NCBI GenBank assembly: GCA_964195515.1
Contig: CAXMQO010000101.1
Location: 48,510-112,509 of the forward strand
Reading direction: 5' to 3'
DNA from: JAHEEL01 sp964195515
GTDB taxonomy: Bacteria; Actinomycetota; Acidimicrobiia; Spongiisociales; UBA5794
DNA length: 64,000 bases
This document shows, piece by piece, positions 25,049-34,302 of this stretch. The position numbers and the translations under genes are program-made. A model generated the notes under the pieces. It was not told the origin of the DNA. It worked only from the letters and a program-made list of their open reading frames with translations, and ran no database searches. Every line of letters begins with the position of its first letter. Position 1 is the first letter of the stretch.

Positions 25049-26065
25049 TTGTCCCGCAGAACCCTGTTGACGTTCACAGCGATTGCGCTCGTTGCTGCCG
25101 CATGTGGATCGTCGTCCGACACCGCCGAGGCGCCGTCGACGACGCTCGGCACCACAACCACAGTGGCGTCGACCTCGACGATTGCCGCATCGTCAACAAC
25201 CAGTTCATCCACCACGAGTTCATCGCCGACCGTGCCCGAATCGTCGGAGTTCCCCGTCACGATCAACGCCCCGAATGGTCCGGTGACCATCGAGACGCAA
25301 CCCGAGAACATCGTCTCTCTATCGCCGACGTCGACTGAGGTCCTCTTTGCCGTGGGGGCCGGAACACAGGTTGTTGCCGTCGACAACCAGTCGAACTACC
25401 CGACCGACGCCCCGATCGCCGACCTGACCGGATTCGAACCAAACCTCGAGGCGATTGCAGGCTACGGCGCCGATCTCGTCGTGGTCATGTACGACCCGGG
25501 TGATGTGATCGACGGTCTCGAGGCGATCGGAATTCCCGTGATCATGCACGCAGCAGCCATCTCCCTCGACGAGACGTATACGCAGATCGAGCAGATCGGC
25601 GCAGCCACGGGCCATATCGAGGAAGCGGAGCGTCTCGTCGCGTCGATGAAGACCGAAATCGCCCTCGCAACAACATCGACCGACGGTGGGGGAGCCACCT
25701 ACTACCACGAGTTGAGCCCCGATCTGTACTCGGCGACTTCGGCAACGTTCGCCGGCGCGCTCTACACGATGCTGGGTCTTGTCAACATCGCAGATGCTGC
25801 CGACCCGGACGGCTACGGCTATCCGCAACTGTCGGCAGAGCACGTCCTCGCCGAGGATCCAGCCCTCATCTTCCTGGCCGACACCAAGTGCTGCGGGCAG
25901 AATGCAGGAACAGTTGCCCAACGACCCGGATGGGATTCCCTTACGGCCATCCAGGACGGTGCCGTCGCTGAACTGGATGACGACATCGCCTCGCGGTGGG
26001 GACCGCGCGTTGTCGACTTCGTTACGGCGATCGCTGAAGCGGTTGCCAGGCTGCAGAACGCATGA
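25049..26065 (+). CDS. btuF: vitamin B12 ABC transporter, substrate-binding lipoprotein
   Basis: 338 residues from TTG. I choose TTG because the SD GAGGAG precedes it and the signal peptide LSRRTLLTFTAIALVAAAC (lipobox Cys ~19) begins there; an upstream ATG would translate the riboswitch. A Thr/Ser-rich linker follows, then a TroA/BtuF-type domain: NIVSLSPTSTEVLFAVGAG, DLTGFEPNLEAIAGYGADLVVVM, and a C-terminal GWDSLTAIQDGAVAELDDDIASRWGPR. It binds cobalamin outside the cell for BtuCD. First gene of an overlapping btuFCD operon under riboswitch control. Confidence 0.92.
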   Translation: MSRRTLLTFTAIALVAAACGSSSDTAEAPSTTLGTTTTVASTSTIAASSTTSSSTTSSSPTVPESSEFPVTINAPNGPVTIETQPENIVSLSPTSTEVLFAVGAGTQVVAVDNQSNYPTDAPIADLTGFEPNLEAIAGYGADLVVVMYDPGDVIDGLEAIGIPVIMHAAAISLDETYTQIEQIGAATGHIEEAERLVASMKTEIALATTSTDGGGATYYHELSPDLYSATSATFAGALYTMLGLVNIADAADPDGYGYPQLSAEHVLAEDPALIFLADTKCCGQNAGTVAQRPGWDSLTAIQDGAVAELDDDIASRWGPRVVDFVTAIAEAVARLQNA

Positions 26066-27114
26066 CGGGGGAGGACATCCGCCCGAGTCGCCTCCACTGG
26101 TGGTGGCTCGTTGGCGCCTTTGTGGTCTTGGCCGCCGCGGGTCTTCTCTCGATCCTTCTTGGGGCCGTCGACCTCGATGCGCGATCAGTGCTGCTCTCGG
26201 TCGCGGATCGGCTGCCGTTCGTTGACGTCGAGTCCGGACTCAACGGGCGAGAGGAAGCGATCCTGTGGGAGTTGAGGATGCCCCGCGTCGCACTCGGAGG
26301 CATCGTCGGCGCGATGCTTGCCGTTGCCGGTGGTTCGTATCAGGGGTCGTTCCGAAATCCGTTGGCCGATCCGTATCTACTCGGTGCCGCCGCGGGAGCC
26401 GGTCTCGGAGCGACGGTCGCAATCGCATACGGGACAGCGTTGCCGGCAACTCCCGTCGACGCGCTTCCGCTGCTCGCCTTCATCGGTGGTGTTGGCGGTG
26501 TCGCTGCGACCTACGCCATCGGGTACTCGGTGAAGGCGGGGCGCACCCCGGTAACCCTCATATTGGCCGGTGTCGCGGTGGCGGCGTTCCTGACGGCAAT
26601 CCAAACATATCTCCAACAACGTAACGCTGAGACGCTGCGCGAGGTGTACGGATGGATCCTCGGGCGTCTCTCGACGGTGGGTTGGGGAGAAGTCTGGCTG
26701 GTTCTCCCGTATGTCGCCGTATCGACGATCGTGATCCTTCTTGGAGCACGGAGACTCGACGTGCTCAGCGTGGGCGACGACGAGGCGGTGACCCTGGGCG
26801 TCGATCCGACGCGGGTGCGTCTCGTCATGGTGCTCGCGGCCACCCTCGGTACCGCAGCCGTGGTCGCCGTCTCCGGTCTGATCGGTTTCGTCGGAATCAT
26901 CGTGCCCCACGCGGTCCGGATCGTTTTCGGCTCGAGCTACCGGGTCGTGCTTCCCCTCTCGATCGTGTTTGGTGCAGCGTTCCTGATCCTCGCCGACCTC
27001 TTGGCCCGTACGATCGCCGCGCCGGCGGAGATCCCGATCGGCGTCGTGACAGCGTTCTTCGGCGCACCGTTCTTCGCCATCGTGCTCCGCTCCTCGAAAG
27101 GACTCGGATCGTGA
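26062..27114 (+). CDS. btuC: vitamin B12 ABC transporter, permease
   Basis: 350-residue FecCD/BtuC permease with about ten TM helices. Family motifs: MPRVALGGIVGAMLAVAGGSYQ, RNPLADPYLLGAAAGAGLGA (a classic BtuC loop), and the cytoplasmic coupling region GVDPTRVRLVMVLAAT with GLIGFVGIIVPHAVRI. Overlaps btuF (ATGA) and btuD (GTGA). Two copies with BtuD form the importer. Confidence 0.94.
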   Translation: MTGEDIRPSRLHWWWLVGAFVVLAAAGLLSILLGAVDLDARSVLLSVADRLPFVDVESGLNGREEAILWELRMPRVALGGIVGAMLAVAGGSYQGSFRNPLADPYLLGAAAGAGLGATVAIAYGTALPATPVDALPLLAFIGGVGGVAATYAIGYSVKAGRTPVTLILAGVAVAAFLTAIQTYLQQRNAETLREVYGWILGRLSTVGWGEVWLVLPYVAVSTIVILLGARRLDVLSVGDDEAVTLGVDPTRVRLVMVLAATLGTAAVVAVSGLIGFVGIIVPHAVRIVFGSSYRVVLPLSIVFGAAFLILADLLARTIAAPAEIPIGVVTAFFGAPFFAIVLRSSKGLGS

Positions 27115-27914
27115 ACTCCGCTCTCTCACTGAGTGGAATCTCCGTCCGATTCAACGGATCGAGGATCCTGGATTCGGTTGACCTGGACATCGCGCCGGGG
27201 GAATGGGTCGGGATCATCGGACCAAACGGAGCCGGCAAGACGACCCTGCTACGTGCGATCACGGGTGCCGTCGAGTTCGAAGGAGCCGTAGAGATCGTTG
27301 GAAGTGCGTCGGCGACGCTGAAACGACGGGATCTCGCCCGGTCCGTCGCTCTCGTACCCCAACACCCGGTCCTTCCCCCCGGGATGCGCGTCGTCGACTA
27401 CGTCCTGCTCGGTAGAACCCCCCACCTCCGAGCCGTCACCGGTCCATCCCTGCACGACCTCGATGTGGTGGCCGCGATTCTCGAAGCGCTGACCCTCACG
27501 TCGTTCGTGGACCGGGACGTGACCACGTTGTCGGGCGGAGAACTCCAACGGACCGTCATCGCCCGGGCACTCGCCCAGGAGTCTCCGATCCTCCTCCTCG
27601 ATGAGCCGACGACTGCACTCGACATCGGGAAGCAGCAGGAGGTCCTCGAACTCGTCGATCAGCTCCGCAGGGAACGGACGCTCACCGTCGTTTCAGCCAT
27701 GCACGATCTGACGATCGCCGGTCAATTCCCAGACCGTTTGGTCATGCTCGCGAGGGGGGCGGTCGTCGCGGAAGGTGACGCTCGGGCGGTGCTCGACCCG
27801 GAGCTCATCCGTATGCACTATGCCGCTGACGTGAGGATTCTGGACGATGGATCAGGGGGAATCGTGGTCGTCCCGATCAGGACTCAAGAGACGATCATCG
27901 ATTCGAAGAACTGA
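27111..27914 (+). CDS. btuD: vitamin B12 ABC transporter, ATP-binding protein
   Basis: 267 residues from a GTG overlapping the btuC stop. Walker A GPNGAGKTTLLRA at about 36-48, Q-loop VPQHPVLPPG, signature LSGGELQRT (about 142-150), Walker B ILLLDEPTTALD and H-loop SAMHDL. Drives BtuC. The last 31 bases overlap the convergent VIT1-family gene. Confidence 0.94.
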   Translation: MNSALSLSGISVRFNGSRILDSVDLDIAPGEWVGIIGPNGAGKTTLLRAITGAVEFEGAVEIVGSASATLKRRDLARSVALVPQHPVLPPGMRVVDYVLLGRTPHLRAVTGPSLHDLDVVAAILEALTLTSFVDRDVTTLSGGELQRTVIARALAQESPILLLDEPTTALDIGKQQEVLELVDQLRRERTLTVVSAMHDLTIAGQFPDRLVMLARGAVVAEGDARAVLDPELIRMHYAADVRILDDGSGGIVVVPIRTQETIIDSKN

Positions 27915-28624
27915 CCGACCAGGAAACTCAGCACACCACCGACGACGCCGATACTGAGGTTCTCCAATGCTGAGAACACGGGGTTCGTCTTTGTCATCGC
28001 CGTCTTCACGGCACCCACGATGAGGAGACCGACGCCGGCAAGCAACCCAGCCGCGAGCAACGCAGTTCTTGTGTCGTCGAAGACAGCGAACGGCAGGACG
28101 GAAGGGGCCGCGCCGAGGAGGAACAGGCCGGCTGAGGCGAGGCCGGCCAGGTAGGCGTTGCGCTTCTCGGCGTCGACGACGCCGAATTCGAGGCCGGCCA
28201 TCACCCCGAGCATCGCCTCGTCGCTCCCGTCGATGATCTGAACGACCGACTCCAGGTCATCGCCGGAGAGGCCCATGTTTCCGAACATGTGGCGGAGTTC
28301 ATCGCGTTCATGGTCGCGGTGCTCCTCGAGGTGCTTCGCCTCGAGTGCCATCTCGGCGGCGAAGACTTCCTCCTGGGACTTCGTGGCGAGGTACTCGCCG
28401 GCCCCCATTGAGATCATTCCCGCCAGGGCGCCGGCGATGGCAGTGAGGAGAACCTGCGTAGAGGAGAGTCCTGCACCGACGACACCAGCGACGAGGAGGA
28501 ACGTCGAGACGAGGCCGTCGTTGACCCCAAGGATGACGTCGCGCATGTACTGACGGGACTTGCCAAGGTGGTTTTGGTAGTCGTCGGGCGGGATGGGCGG
28601 GGGAACCGGTGTCACGGACGACAT
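27884..28624 (-). CDS. VIT1/CCC1-family divalent metal transporter
   Basis: 246 residues starting at MSSVTPVPPP. Family core: MRDVILGVNDGLVSTFLLVAGVVGAG (TM1 with the conserved D and N), MISMGAGEYLATKSQEEV (TM2 and following Glu-rich cytosolic helices EHRDHERDELRHMF, the metal-binding domain), then three C-terminal TM helices. Known relatives move iron or manganese. Convergent with btuD, overlapping by 31 bp; divergent from the AI-2E gene. Confidence 0.88.
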   Translation of the reverse strand: MSSVTPVPPPIPPDDYQNHLGKSRQYMRDVILGVNDGLVSTFLLVAGVVGAGLSSTQVLLTAIAGALAGMISMGAGEYLATKSQEEVFAAEMALEAKHLEEHRDHERDELRHMFGNMGLSGDDLESVVQIIDGSDEAMLGVMAGLEFGVVDAEKRNAYLAGLASAGLFLLGAAPSVLPFAVFDDTRTALLAAGLLAGVGLLIVGAVKTAMTKTNPVFSALENLSIGVVGGVLSFLVGQFFESMIVS

Positions 28625-28708
28625 CGTACCGGCGGAGCGGCGCCGAGAGATCACCAAGGCCCGTACCGAGGGTTCTTGTCCCCGTATGCGGCGCAGCCAG
28701 CCCGCGGA

Positions 28709-30031
28709 ATGGGAGAAACGGGCTGCCAGCGCACGGCGCTGTACGCTGTAGCAACGGCACAGGGAGCAGAGATCACCGACGCACCGGAAACAAACGGAGA
28801 CTCGCCGGACGTCGCGGCGACGGGCGAGGGCCCTCCTCTCAAAGTGGCCGACCCGCGGCTCGGACCGCCGTCTCCGCCGTGGTCTCCTCAAACCAAGATT
28901 GCGGTCGCCGGCGGGCTCGTTGTGTTCACGGTGATCATCTTCTGGCTCTCACGGGACGCGTTGCCGATCCTTGCCATGGCGGGGATCGTTGCCTTCCTCG
29001 TCGCCCCCATGGTTCGGGCACTCCACCGACGCCTTCACTTTCCCCGGTGGCTGGCCCTTGGCATCGGCTATCTCGTCGTTCTCATCGTCTCACTTCTCCT
29101 GATTGCAGTCCTCGCGGTCGGAATCACCCAGTCTCTCGCCAACATCGACGTCGTTGGTATGGAGAACACGGTGAGGGATGTCGCAGAGTGGTTCGTGGAC
29201 GAGGCCGAAGGACTCGGCATCTTCGGCATCAGCATCGACATGACCGAGATCACCGATCCCGTCCGAACGTGGCTCAGTCAAGAGGCAACAACGGGCGGCG
29301 TCGGTGGAGGGATCAAGATCGACGCGAACGCTCTTCAGGGATTGCTCGGCGGCGCGTTCAACTCGATCAGGACGGTGACCGGCCTCCTCACCGCCATGGT
29401 GATGTCGGCACTCATCACGATGATGATCGCGATCTACCTCAACGCCGACAGTGCGAGGTTCTACCAATGGATCCACCGCACGGTCCCCCCCGGCTACGAG
29501 CGGGACGCCACAGTGCTTTCCGACCGAGTCGCAGGCGTCTGGCGCGGCTACGTCTACGGCCAACTGATCAACAGCCTGATCACAGGGATCATGCTCTACA
29601 TCGTGCTCGCGCTCGTCGGCGTTCAGGGGGCGTTTCTCATGGGTGTGATCATGATGCTCTTCAACATGATCCCGACGTTCGGACCGATCATCGCAGCGTT
29701 CCCCGGCATCGTTGCCGCCCTCGTCGGCGGTTCGACGCGTTGGACCGACATGAACAACTTCATATTCGCCCTGATCGTCGCAGGCATCTACGTCGTAGTT
29801 GTGCAGGCCCAGGCGAACATCATCGCCCCGAAGGTGATGGGCAGGGCGGTCCGACTCTCTCCCGTAGTCATCATGATTTCGCTGATCGTCGGGTTCAACG
29901 TCGCTGGCCTGATCGGGTCACTCCTCGCCGTGCCGATCGTTGCCACGATCAAGGAGTTCATCTCCTACCTCTATGCCAAGGTCGTGGATCGAGAACCCTT
30001 TGCGAATGGGAACGGGACGGCCGATGCGTGA
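28709..30031 (+). CDS. AI-2E/PerM-family membrane protein
   Basis: About 440 residues, with a polar N-terminal ~65 residues (PPLKVADPRLGPPSPPWSPQ). TM pair at ~70-115, then an extracytoplasmic-like helical insertion (DMTEITDPVRTWLSQE), then four to five TM helices with the family signatures GYVYGQLINSLITG, LMGVIMMLFNMIPTFGPIIAAFP and QANIIAPKVMGRAVRLSPVVI. The family includes a disputed autoinducer-2 exporter and Na+/H+ antiporters, so substrate is unknown. Start is tentative (ATG at MGETGC); no strong ribosome site seen. Overlaps the next gene by 8 bp. Confidence 0.85.
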   Translation: MGETGCQRTALYAVATAQGAEITDAPETNGDSPDVAATGEGPPLKVADPRLGPPSPPWSPQTKIAVAGGLVVFTVIIFWLSRDALPILAMAGIVAFLVAPMVRALHRRLHFPRWLALGIGYLVVLIVSLLLIAVLAVGITQSLANIDVVGMENTVRDVAEWFVDEAEGLGIFGISIDMTEITDPVRTWLSQEATTGGVGGGIKIDANALQGLLGGAFNSIRTVTGLLTAMVMSALITMMIAIYLNADSARFYQWIHRTVPPGYERDATVLSDRVAGVWRGYVYGQLINSLITGIMLYIVLALVGVQGAFLMGVIMMLFNMIPTFGPIIAAFPGIVAALVGGSTRWTDMNNFIFALIVAGIYVVVVQAQANIIAPKVMGRAVRLSPVVIMISLIVGFNVAGLIGSLLAVPIVATIKEFISYLYAKVVDREPFANGNGTADA

Positions 30032-31568
30032 CGGTGAGACACTGAGGGTCGACGCCGTCGTGATCGGAGCCGGACTCGGTGGACTCGGAGCTGCCGGCTA
30101 TCTGGCAAAGGAGGGCTACCGGGTCGCGGTTGTCGAGCACCACACCGTTCCCGGCGGCTACGCCCACGAGTTCAAGCGACGCGGGTTCCGGTTTGACGTC
30201 GCCCTCCACGCCCTCGACGGCGCCGGACCGGGTGGCTGGCTCCACCCGATGCTCGAGGACCTCCGTGTGGTTGGCCGCGTCGAGTTCACGCGACTCGATC
30301 CCTTCTACACGACCCACTTCCCTGCGCACGAGATCACCGTCCCGGCTGACCTTTCCGGCTACGTGCGCGAACTGAAGCACGATTTCCCTGACGAGGCGGA
30401 GGGAATCGACGACCTGTTTGCCGCGATTCGCCGCGTCGCCTTCGACATGGCCCGATATTCCAAAGAGCGGTCCAAGGGTGCCCGGCCCACGCCGATGGAG
30501 ATGATGGAGACATTCCCCGACATGGCGATAGCGTTCTCCCAGGATTGGGAGACGTTCACAGGTCGATTCGTCATGGATACGCAACTCAAAGCCGTCGTCT
30601 CGACCCTATGGGGTTACTTCGGCCTGCCCCCGTCGAGGGTCTCCGCCGGCTTGTTCGCCCTCGCCGTCTACAGCTATCACGCGTCGGGTGCGTGGTACCC
30701 GAAGGGGGGGAGTCAGGCGATGAGCCGAGCGATCGTCGAAGGGATCACGGACCACGGCGGAGAGGTTCGCTTCAGAAATAGGGTCACTTCGATCGAAGTA
30801 GAAGACGGGCGGGCGGTCGCCGTCGAGACCGATCGCGGGCTGCGGGTCGAAGCCGACGTGATCGTGTCGAATGCCAGTCCCTCGGCGACGGTGGCGATGC
30901 TGGGGCGGGGGTATCTCGACGAACCGTTCCTGACCGGTGTCGATCGAGATGTGCCCGCGCTGTCGAACCTCGTCGTCTATCTCGGTGTTGACCGGGACCT
31001 CGCTGCGGAGGGGTGGGATCACCACGAGTTCTTCCTCTCCGACGGCTACGACATGGACGCCGACTACGAAGCGATGGTCGCAGGCGACTTCTCGAAGACG
31101 GGGATGGTCATAGCGAACTACACCGACGTCGACCCCGGCTGTGCGCCGGAAGGCAACAGTGTGCTGGTGATGCTGTCGCTCGCCCCCTGGGACTATCAAG
31201 ACGTATGGGGGACGGGTGGTGATCTGACCGGCTACTCCAAGAACCCGAAGTATCTGAGGATCAAGGAGACCGCTGCCGATCTCCTGATCGACCGCGCCGA
31301 GGTGCTCATACCCGGATTGGGCGACGCGATCGTCGTCAAGGAGATAGGAACTCCGCTTACGAATGTGCGGTATGGACTCAATCCGGGCGGAAGCATCTAT
31401 GGACGTGAGCAGACGGTTGAGAACATGCTCAACCGGAGAAGCCCGAAGTCTCCGATCCCGAACCTCCTGTTCGCCGGAGCATGGGTAGGCGGCGGCGGGA
31501 TGAGTTCCGCTCTCGGTTCGGGCCGGACGGCTGCCGCGATCGCGGGGGAGATACTGAGCGGTCGGTAG
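30024..31568 (+). CDS. phytoene desaturase-like FAD oxidoreductase
   Basis: 514 residues starting at MRDGETLRVDAVV. FAD Rossmann motif VVIGAGLGGLGAAGYLAKEG (about 10-29) followed by VVEHHTVPGGYAHEFKRRGFRFD, the CrtI/retinol-saturase pattern; the C-terminal LLFAGAWVGGGGMSSALGSGRTAA binds FAD pyrophosphate. Homologues desaturate or isomerise carotenoids or other polyenes, but no carotenoid synthase is nearby, so the substrate is open. Overlaps the upstream membrane protein gene, suggesting coupled translation. Confidence 0.85.
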   Translation: MRDGETLRVDAVVIGAGLGGLGAAGYLAKEGYRVAVVEHHTVPGGYAHEFKRRGFRFDVALHALDGAGPGGWLHPMLEDLRVVGRVEFTRLDPFYTTHFPAHEITVPADLSGYVRELKHDFPDEAEGIDDLFAAIRRVAFDMARYSKERSKGARPTPMEMMETFPDMAIAFSQDWETFTGRFVMDTQLKAVVSTLWGYFGLPPSRVSAGLFALAVYSYHASGAWYPKGGSQAMSRAIVEGITDHGGEVRFRNRVTSIEVEDGRAVAVETDRGLRVEADVIVSNASPSATVAMLGRGYLDEPFLTGVDRDVPALSNLVVYLGVDRDLAAEGWDHHEFFLSDGYDMDADYEAMVAGDFSKTGMVIANYTDVDPGCAPEGNSVLVMLSLAPWDYQDVWGTGGDLTGYSKNPKYLRIKETAADLLIDRAEVLIPGLGDAIVVKEIGTPLTNVRYGLNPGGSIYGREQTVENMLNRRSPKSPIPNLLFAGAWVGGGGMSSALGSGRTAAAIAGEILSGR

Positions 31569-31638
31569 GACGAGGCGATTGAGTGCGCCGGCCGGCGGCG
31601 CCGCTCCCGGCCGCACGGGGCGTCCATAGACTGAAGGC

Positions 31639-33279
31639 GTGTCACAGGCCGTTGCCCCCCTCAAGATCGCTCGCTTTCGCGCGTTGTGGTTCGCAGCCAT
31701 CTTTTCGAACGTCGGATCCTTCCTCCAGGCGGTGGCCGCCTCATGGCTGATGTTGGAGTTGACGGGCTCGGCCCTGTGGGTTGGGCTCATGTCGGCGTCT
31801 TCGACGCTTCCCTTGCTCGTCTTCTCTCTTCCGGCAGGGGCTATCGCCGACATGTTCGATCGTCGGAAGGTCCTGATCGTGGCTCAGATGACGATGGGAG
31901 GTTCGGCGGCGGCGATGGCGGTTCTCACTGCGGCCGATTTGATCACTCCTGGACTGCTTCTCGGCCTCGGCCTGCTCCTGGGAACAGGTCTTGCGTTCAA
32001 CCTCCCGTCTTGGCAGGCGACCGTTCCGGACCTCGTCCCTCGCGGGTTGGTCGCGAGCGCCGTGGCGCTCAACTCGGCCGCCTTCAACGTAGCTCGGGCG
32101 ATCGGGCCTGCGTTGGGAGGACTCATCGTCGCTGTCGCCGGCGCGCAGGTGGCGTTCGGTCTCAATGCCTTGTCGTATCTCGGCGTGATTGTGGTACTCG
32201 CCATGCTCGCGAGAGTCATGGGATCACCCGACCGTGACCAGACCTCGATGCGAAACGCGATCGCCCTCGGGGTGCGCTTCGCCCGGTTCACGCCGCCATT
32301 TCGGAAGGTGATGGCTCTTGCTGCGTTGTTCGCGCTGACCTCTTCGGTGATTCAGTCCGTGCTGCCGGTTCGCACCGAAGAGTTGGGTGGAGGAGCCGGC
32401 GCTTTCGGACTCCTCCTTGGAGCCATGGGGGCCGGCGCTCTGGTTGGGGCATTCACCAGGGGTCCCGTCACAACGGTGCTCGGCCGATGGTCATTGCCGG
32501 CGACGGTCACGTTGGTAGGCGTGGCGGGGGTCGCTCTGGGTCTGGCTCCGTCGATAGCGACGGCATTCGTCGCCCTCGTGGTTGTCGGCGTCGGCTGGGT
32601 GTGGACCCTTGCCAATCTGAATGCGACGGCCCAGCTCATGTCTCCAGCGTGGGTGAGGGGCCGCGCCATGGGGTTGTACATGTTGTCGTTTGCCGGGACG
32701 CTCCCCCTTGGGGCCATCATGTCAGGCTGGATCGCCGACCAGATTGGTGCCGGTGGAGCAGAGGTTCTTCTCTCCTCGGTGGGGATTGCCCTCGGGATAG
32801 TCGTGGTCCCAGCGCTCAAGATTCCTGCGCTGGGTGACGTCGTGACCCCGGAGTTCACGGACGAACGAATCCTCTTGCCGCACGTCGACACCGAGGGAGG
32901 GCCGGTGCTGATGACGGCGACGTGGCAGATCGAGCGTCCCGACCTGGCCGGGTTTCTGGCGGTGATGCGTGAGGTGCGCCTCGTGCGGCTACGAACGGGG
33001 GCCTATCGGTGGCGTTTGTACCGGGATGCAAGCGACCCGCATCGGCTCACGGAGGTGTTCCTGACGCGTTCTTGGGAGGATCACCTGGCACAGCACCGGC
33101 GTATCGACGACGCTTCGAGAGAGGTACTGGAACGGGCCCGAGCGTTCGGTCGGGTCGAAGGACCGCGGACCAACCATCTCGTGGCCGTGGACATGGAGAG
33201 CTCGGATGACTGGGATGCTCTCATCGAGTCGCACGCCCAGTACCACGCGAGCGACGGTTCGATCCCGCTCGAGTCGTAG
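31639..33279 (+). CDS. MFS_3-type exporter with C-terminal soluble domain
   Basis: 546 residues from a GTG. About 12 TM helices over the first ~400 residues in the EntS/MFS_3 pattern (AIFSNVGSFLQAVAASWLMLELTGSA; LPAGAIADMFDRRKVLI as the loop 2-3 motif). The last ~110 residues are soluble: a beta-alpha segment TATWQIERPDLAGFLAVMREVR ... LTEVFLTRSWEDHLAQHRRI resembling an antibiotic-biosynthesis-monooxygenase (dimeric alpha-beta barrel) fold. Substrate unknown. Confidence 0.85.
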   Translation: MSQAVAPLKIARFRALWFAAIFSNVGSFLQAVAASWLMLELTGSALWVGLMSASSTLPLLVFSLPAGAIADMFDRRKVLIVAQMTMGGSAAAMAVLTAADLITPGLLLGLGLLLGTGLAFNLPSWQATVPDLVPRGLVASAVALNSAAFNVARAIGPALGGLIVAVAGAQVAFGLNALSYLGVIVVLAMLARVMGSPDRDQTSMRNAIALGVRFARFTPPFRKVMALAALFALTSSVIQSVLPVRTEELGGGAGAFGLLLGAMGAGALVGAFTRGPVTTVLGRWSLPATVTLVGVAGVALGLAPSIATAFVALVVVGVGWVWTLANLNATAQLMSPAWVRGRAMGLYMLSFAGTLPLGAIMSGWIADQIGAGGAEVLLSSVGIALGIVVVPALKIPALGDVVTPEFTDERILLPHVDTEGGPVLMTATWQIERPDLAGFLAVMREVRLVRLRTGAYRWRLYRDASDPHRLTEVFLTRSWEDHLAQHRRIDDASREVLERARAFGRVEGPRTNHLVAVDMESSDDWDALIESHAQYHASDGSIPLES

Positions 33280-33365
33280 GGACTCGGTTCTTGGTGGTGG
33301 CGCCCGCCGCTGGTGGAGTCCGGCGGGTTGCAGGGCGGGCGCTCACCTCGATAGCGTGGCGAACC

Positions 33366-34040
33366 GTGACGACACCCGCCCGAAGCCCATATTGGCTCAG
33401 CGCCGCTCTGTTCTTGGCGTTCCTCACTGTGACGGTGTTGGTTGTTGCGGGCTGGACGCAGTCGCTCGACGACGGCTGGCTGTCGTTGATGGAGGACTAC
33501 GAAGTCGCGCGGCTCGTCGCAGTCGCGCGGGCCTTCCACGTGATCGGCGGGTATCCAATCGCCCTCGTCACCTCGGTCGCGATTGGCGTCGCCTTCATCG
33601 TCCTGAGGAAGTGGCGGGCGCTCTGGGCATGGGTGGCGATTGTCGGCGGAGCACAAGTCCTGTCGGCGGTGACGAAGACCCTTGTTGATCGAACTCGTCC
33701 GGTGGATGCCCTCGTGCACGAGTCGTCGGCGTCGTACCCGTCAGGCCACGCAATGGTGTCGGGTGCGGCGATGGCGATCGGGGTCGCCGTGATCGCGAGC
33801 TTCCTCTGGCCGCGCCGACGTCGACTCTTTCTCGGTCTCGGTATCACCTATGCCGTCATCATGGCCTGGAGCCGCACCTATCTTCGGGTCCACTGGCTCA
33901 CCGACGTGGTGGGAGGACTCTTGTTCGGTATAGCCATAGTGTTCGCCGTTGTTGCGGTGGTGTCTCACCGACGAGGAGGGCACGCGCCGACAACCCCGAG
34001 CAATGGTGACGTGGACAACGGGATTGGCACCGTCGGATAA
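33366..34040 (+). CDS. PAP2-family membrane phosphatase
   Basis: About 224 residues if started at GTG 33366 (MTTPARSPYW); a longer GTG start at 33291 is possible. Five to six TM helices. The three phosphatase motifs are intact: KTLVDRTRP, PSGH (YPSGHAMVSG) and SRTYLRVHWLTDVVGG. Likely a lipid-phosphate phosphatase (undecaprenyl-pyrophosphate or phosphatidate type). Confidence 0.88.
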   Translation: MTTPARSPYWLSAALFLAFLTVTVLVVAGWTQSLDDGWLSLMEDYEVARLVAVARAFHVIGGYPIALVTSVAIGVAFIVLRKWRALWAWVAIVGGAQVLSAVTKTLVDRTRPVDALVHESSASYPSGHAMVSGAAMAIGVAVIASFLWPRRRRLFLGLGITYAVIMAWSRTYLRVHWLTDVVGGLLFGIAIVFAVVAVVSHRRGGHAPTTPSNGDVDNGIGTVG

Positions 34041-34302
34041 CCCACCGATCGTGAGCCGACGATTCTCCGGTGGAAGGGCCATGCCCGGTTGGGTTGCCAC
34101 CCGGTCGCTGGACGCTACGCGTATCGCGGGTGAGCGGCCGTCTTCCATAGATGATCGACATCCCAGCCGACGGCAATCCCGAGTACTCGGGCACAGATGA
34201 TCGAGGTCGGGAGCCAAACCGGACTCGGTGTCTTCGAGCACGCCTGGCAAGGGCATGGCTCGGCGTACTCCTAGGCTGAGCAGCGACGCACCGGGAGAGA
34301 TC

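Noticed and set aside
30606..31853. Minus-strand frame of 415 codons opposite the phytoene-desaturase-like gene
   Set aside because: Arg/Pro-rich shadow; no start signal.
34041..34302. A small gene between the PAP2 phosphatase and UspA genes
   Set aside because: Short frames only, none with a ribosome site or recognisable protein features.
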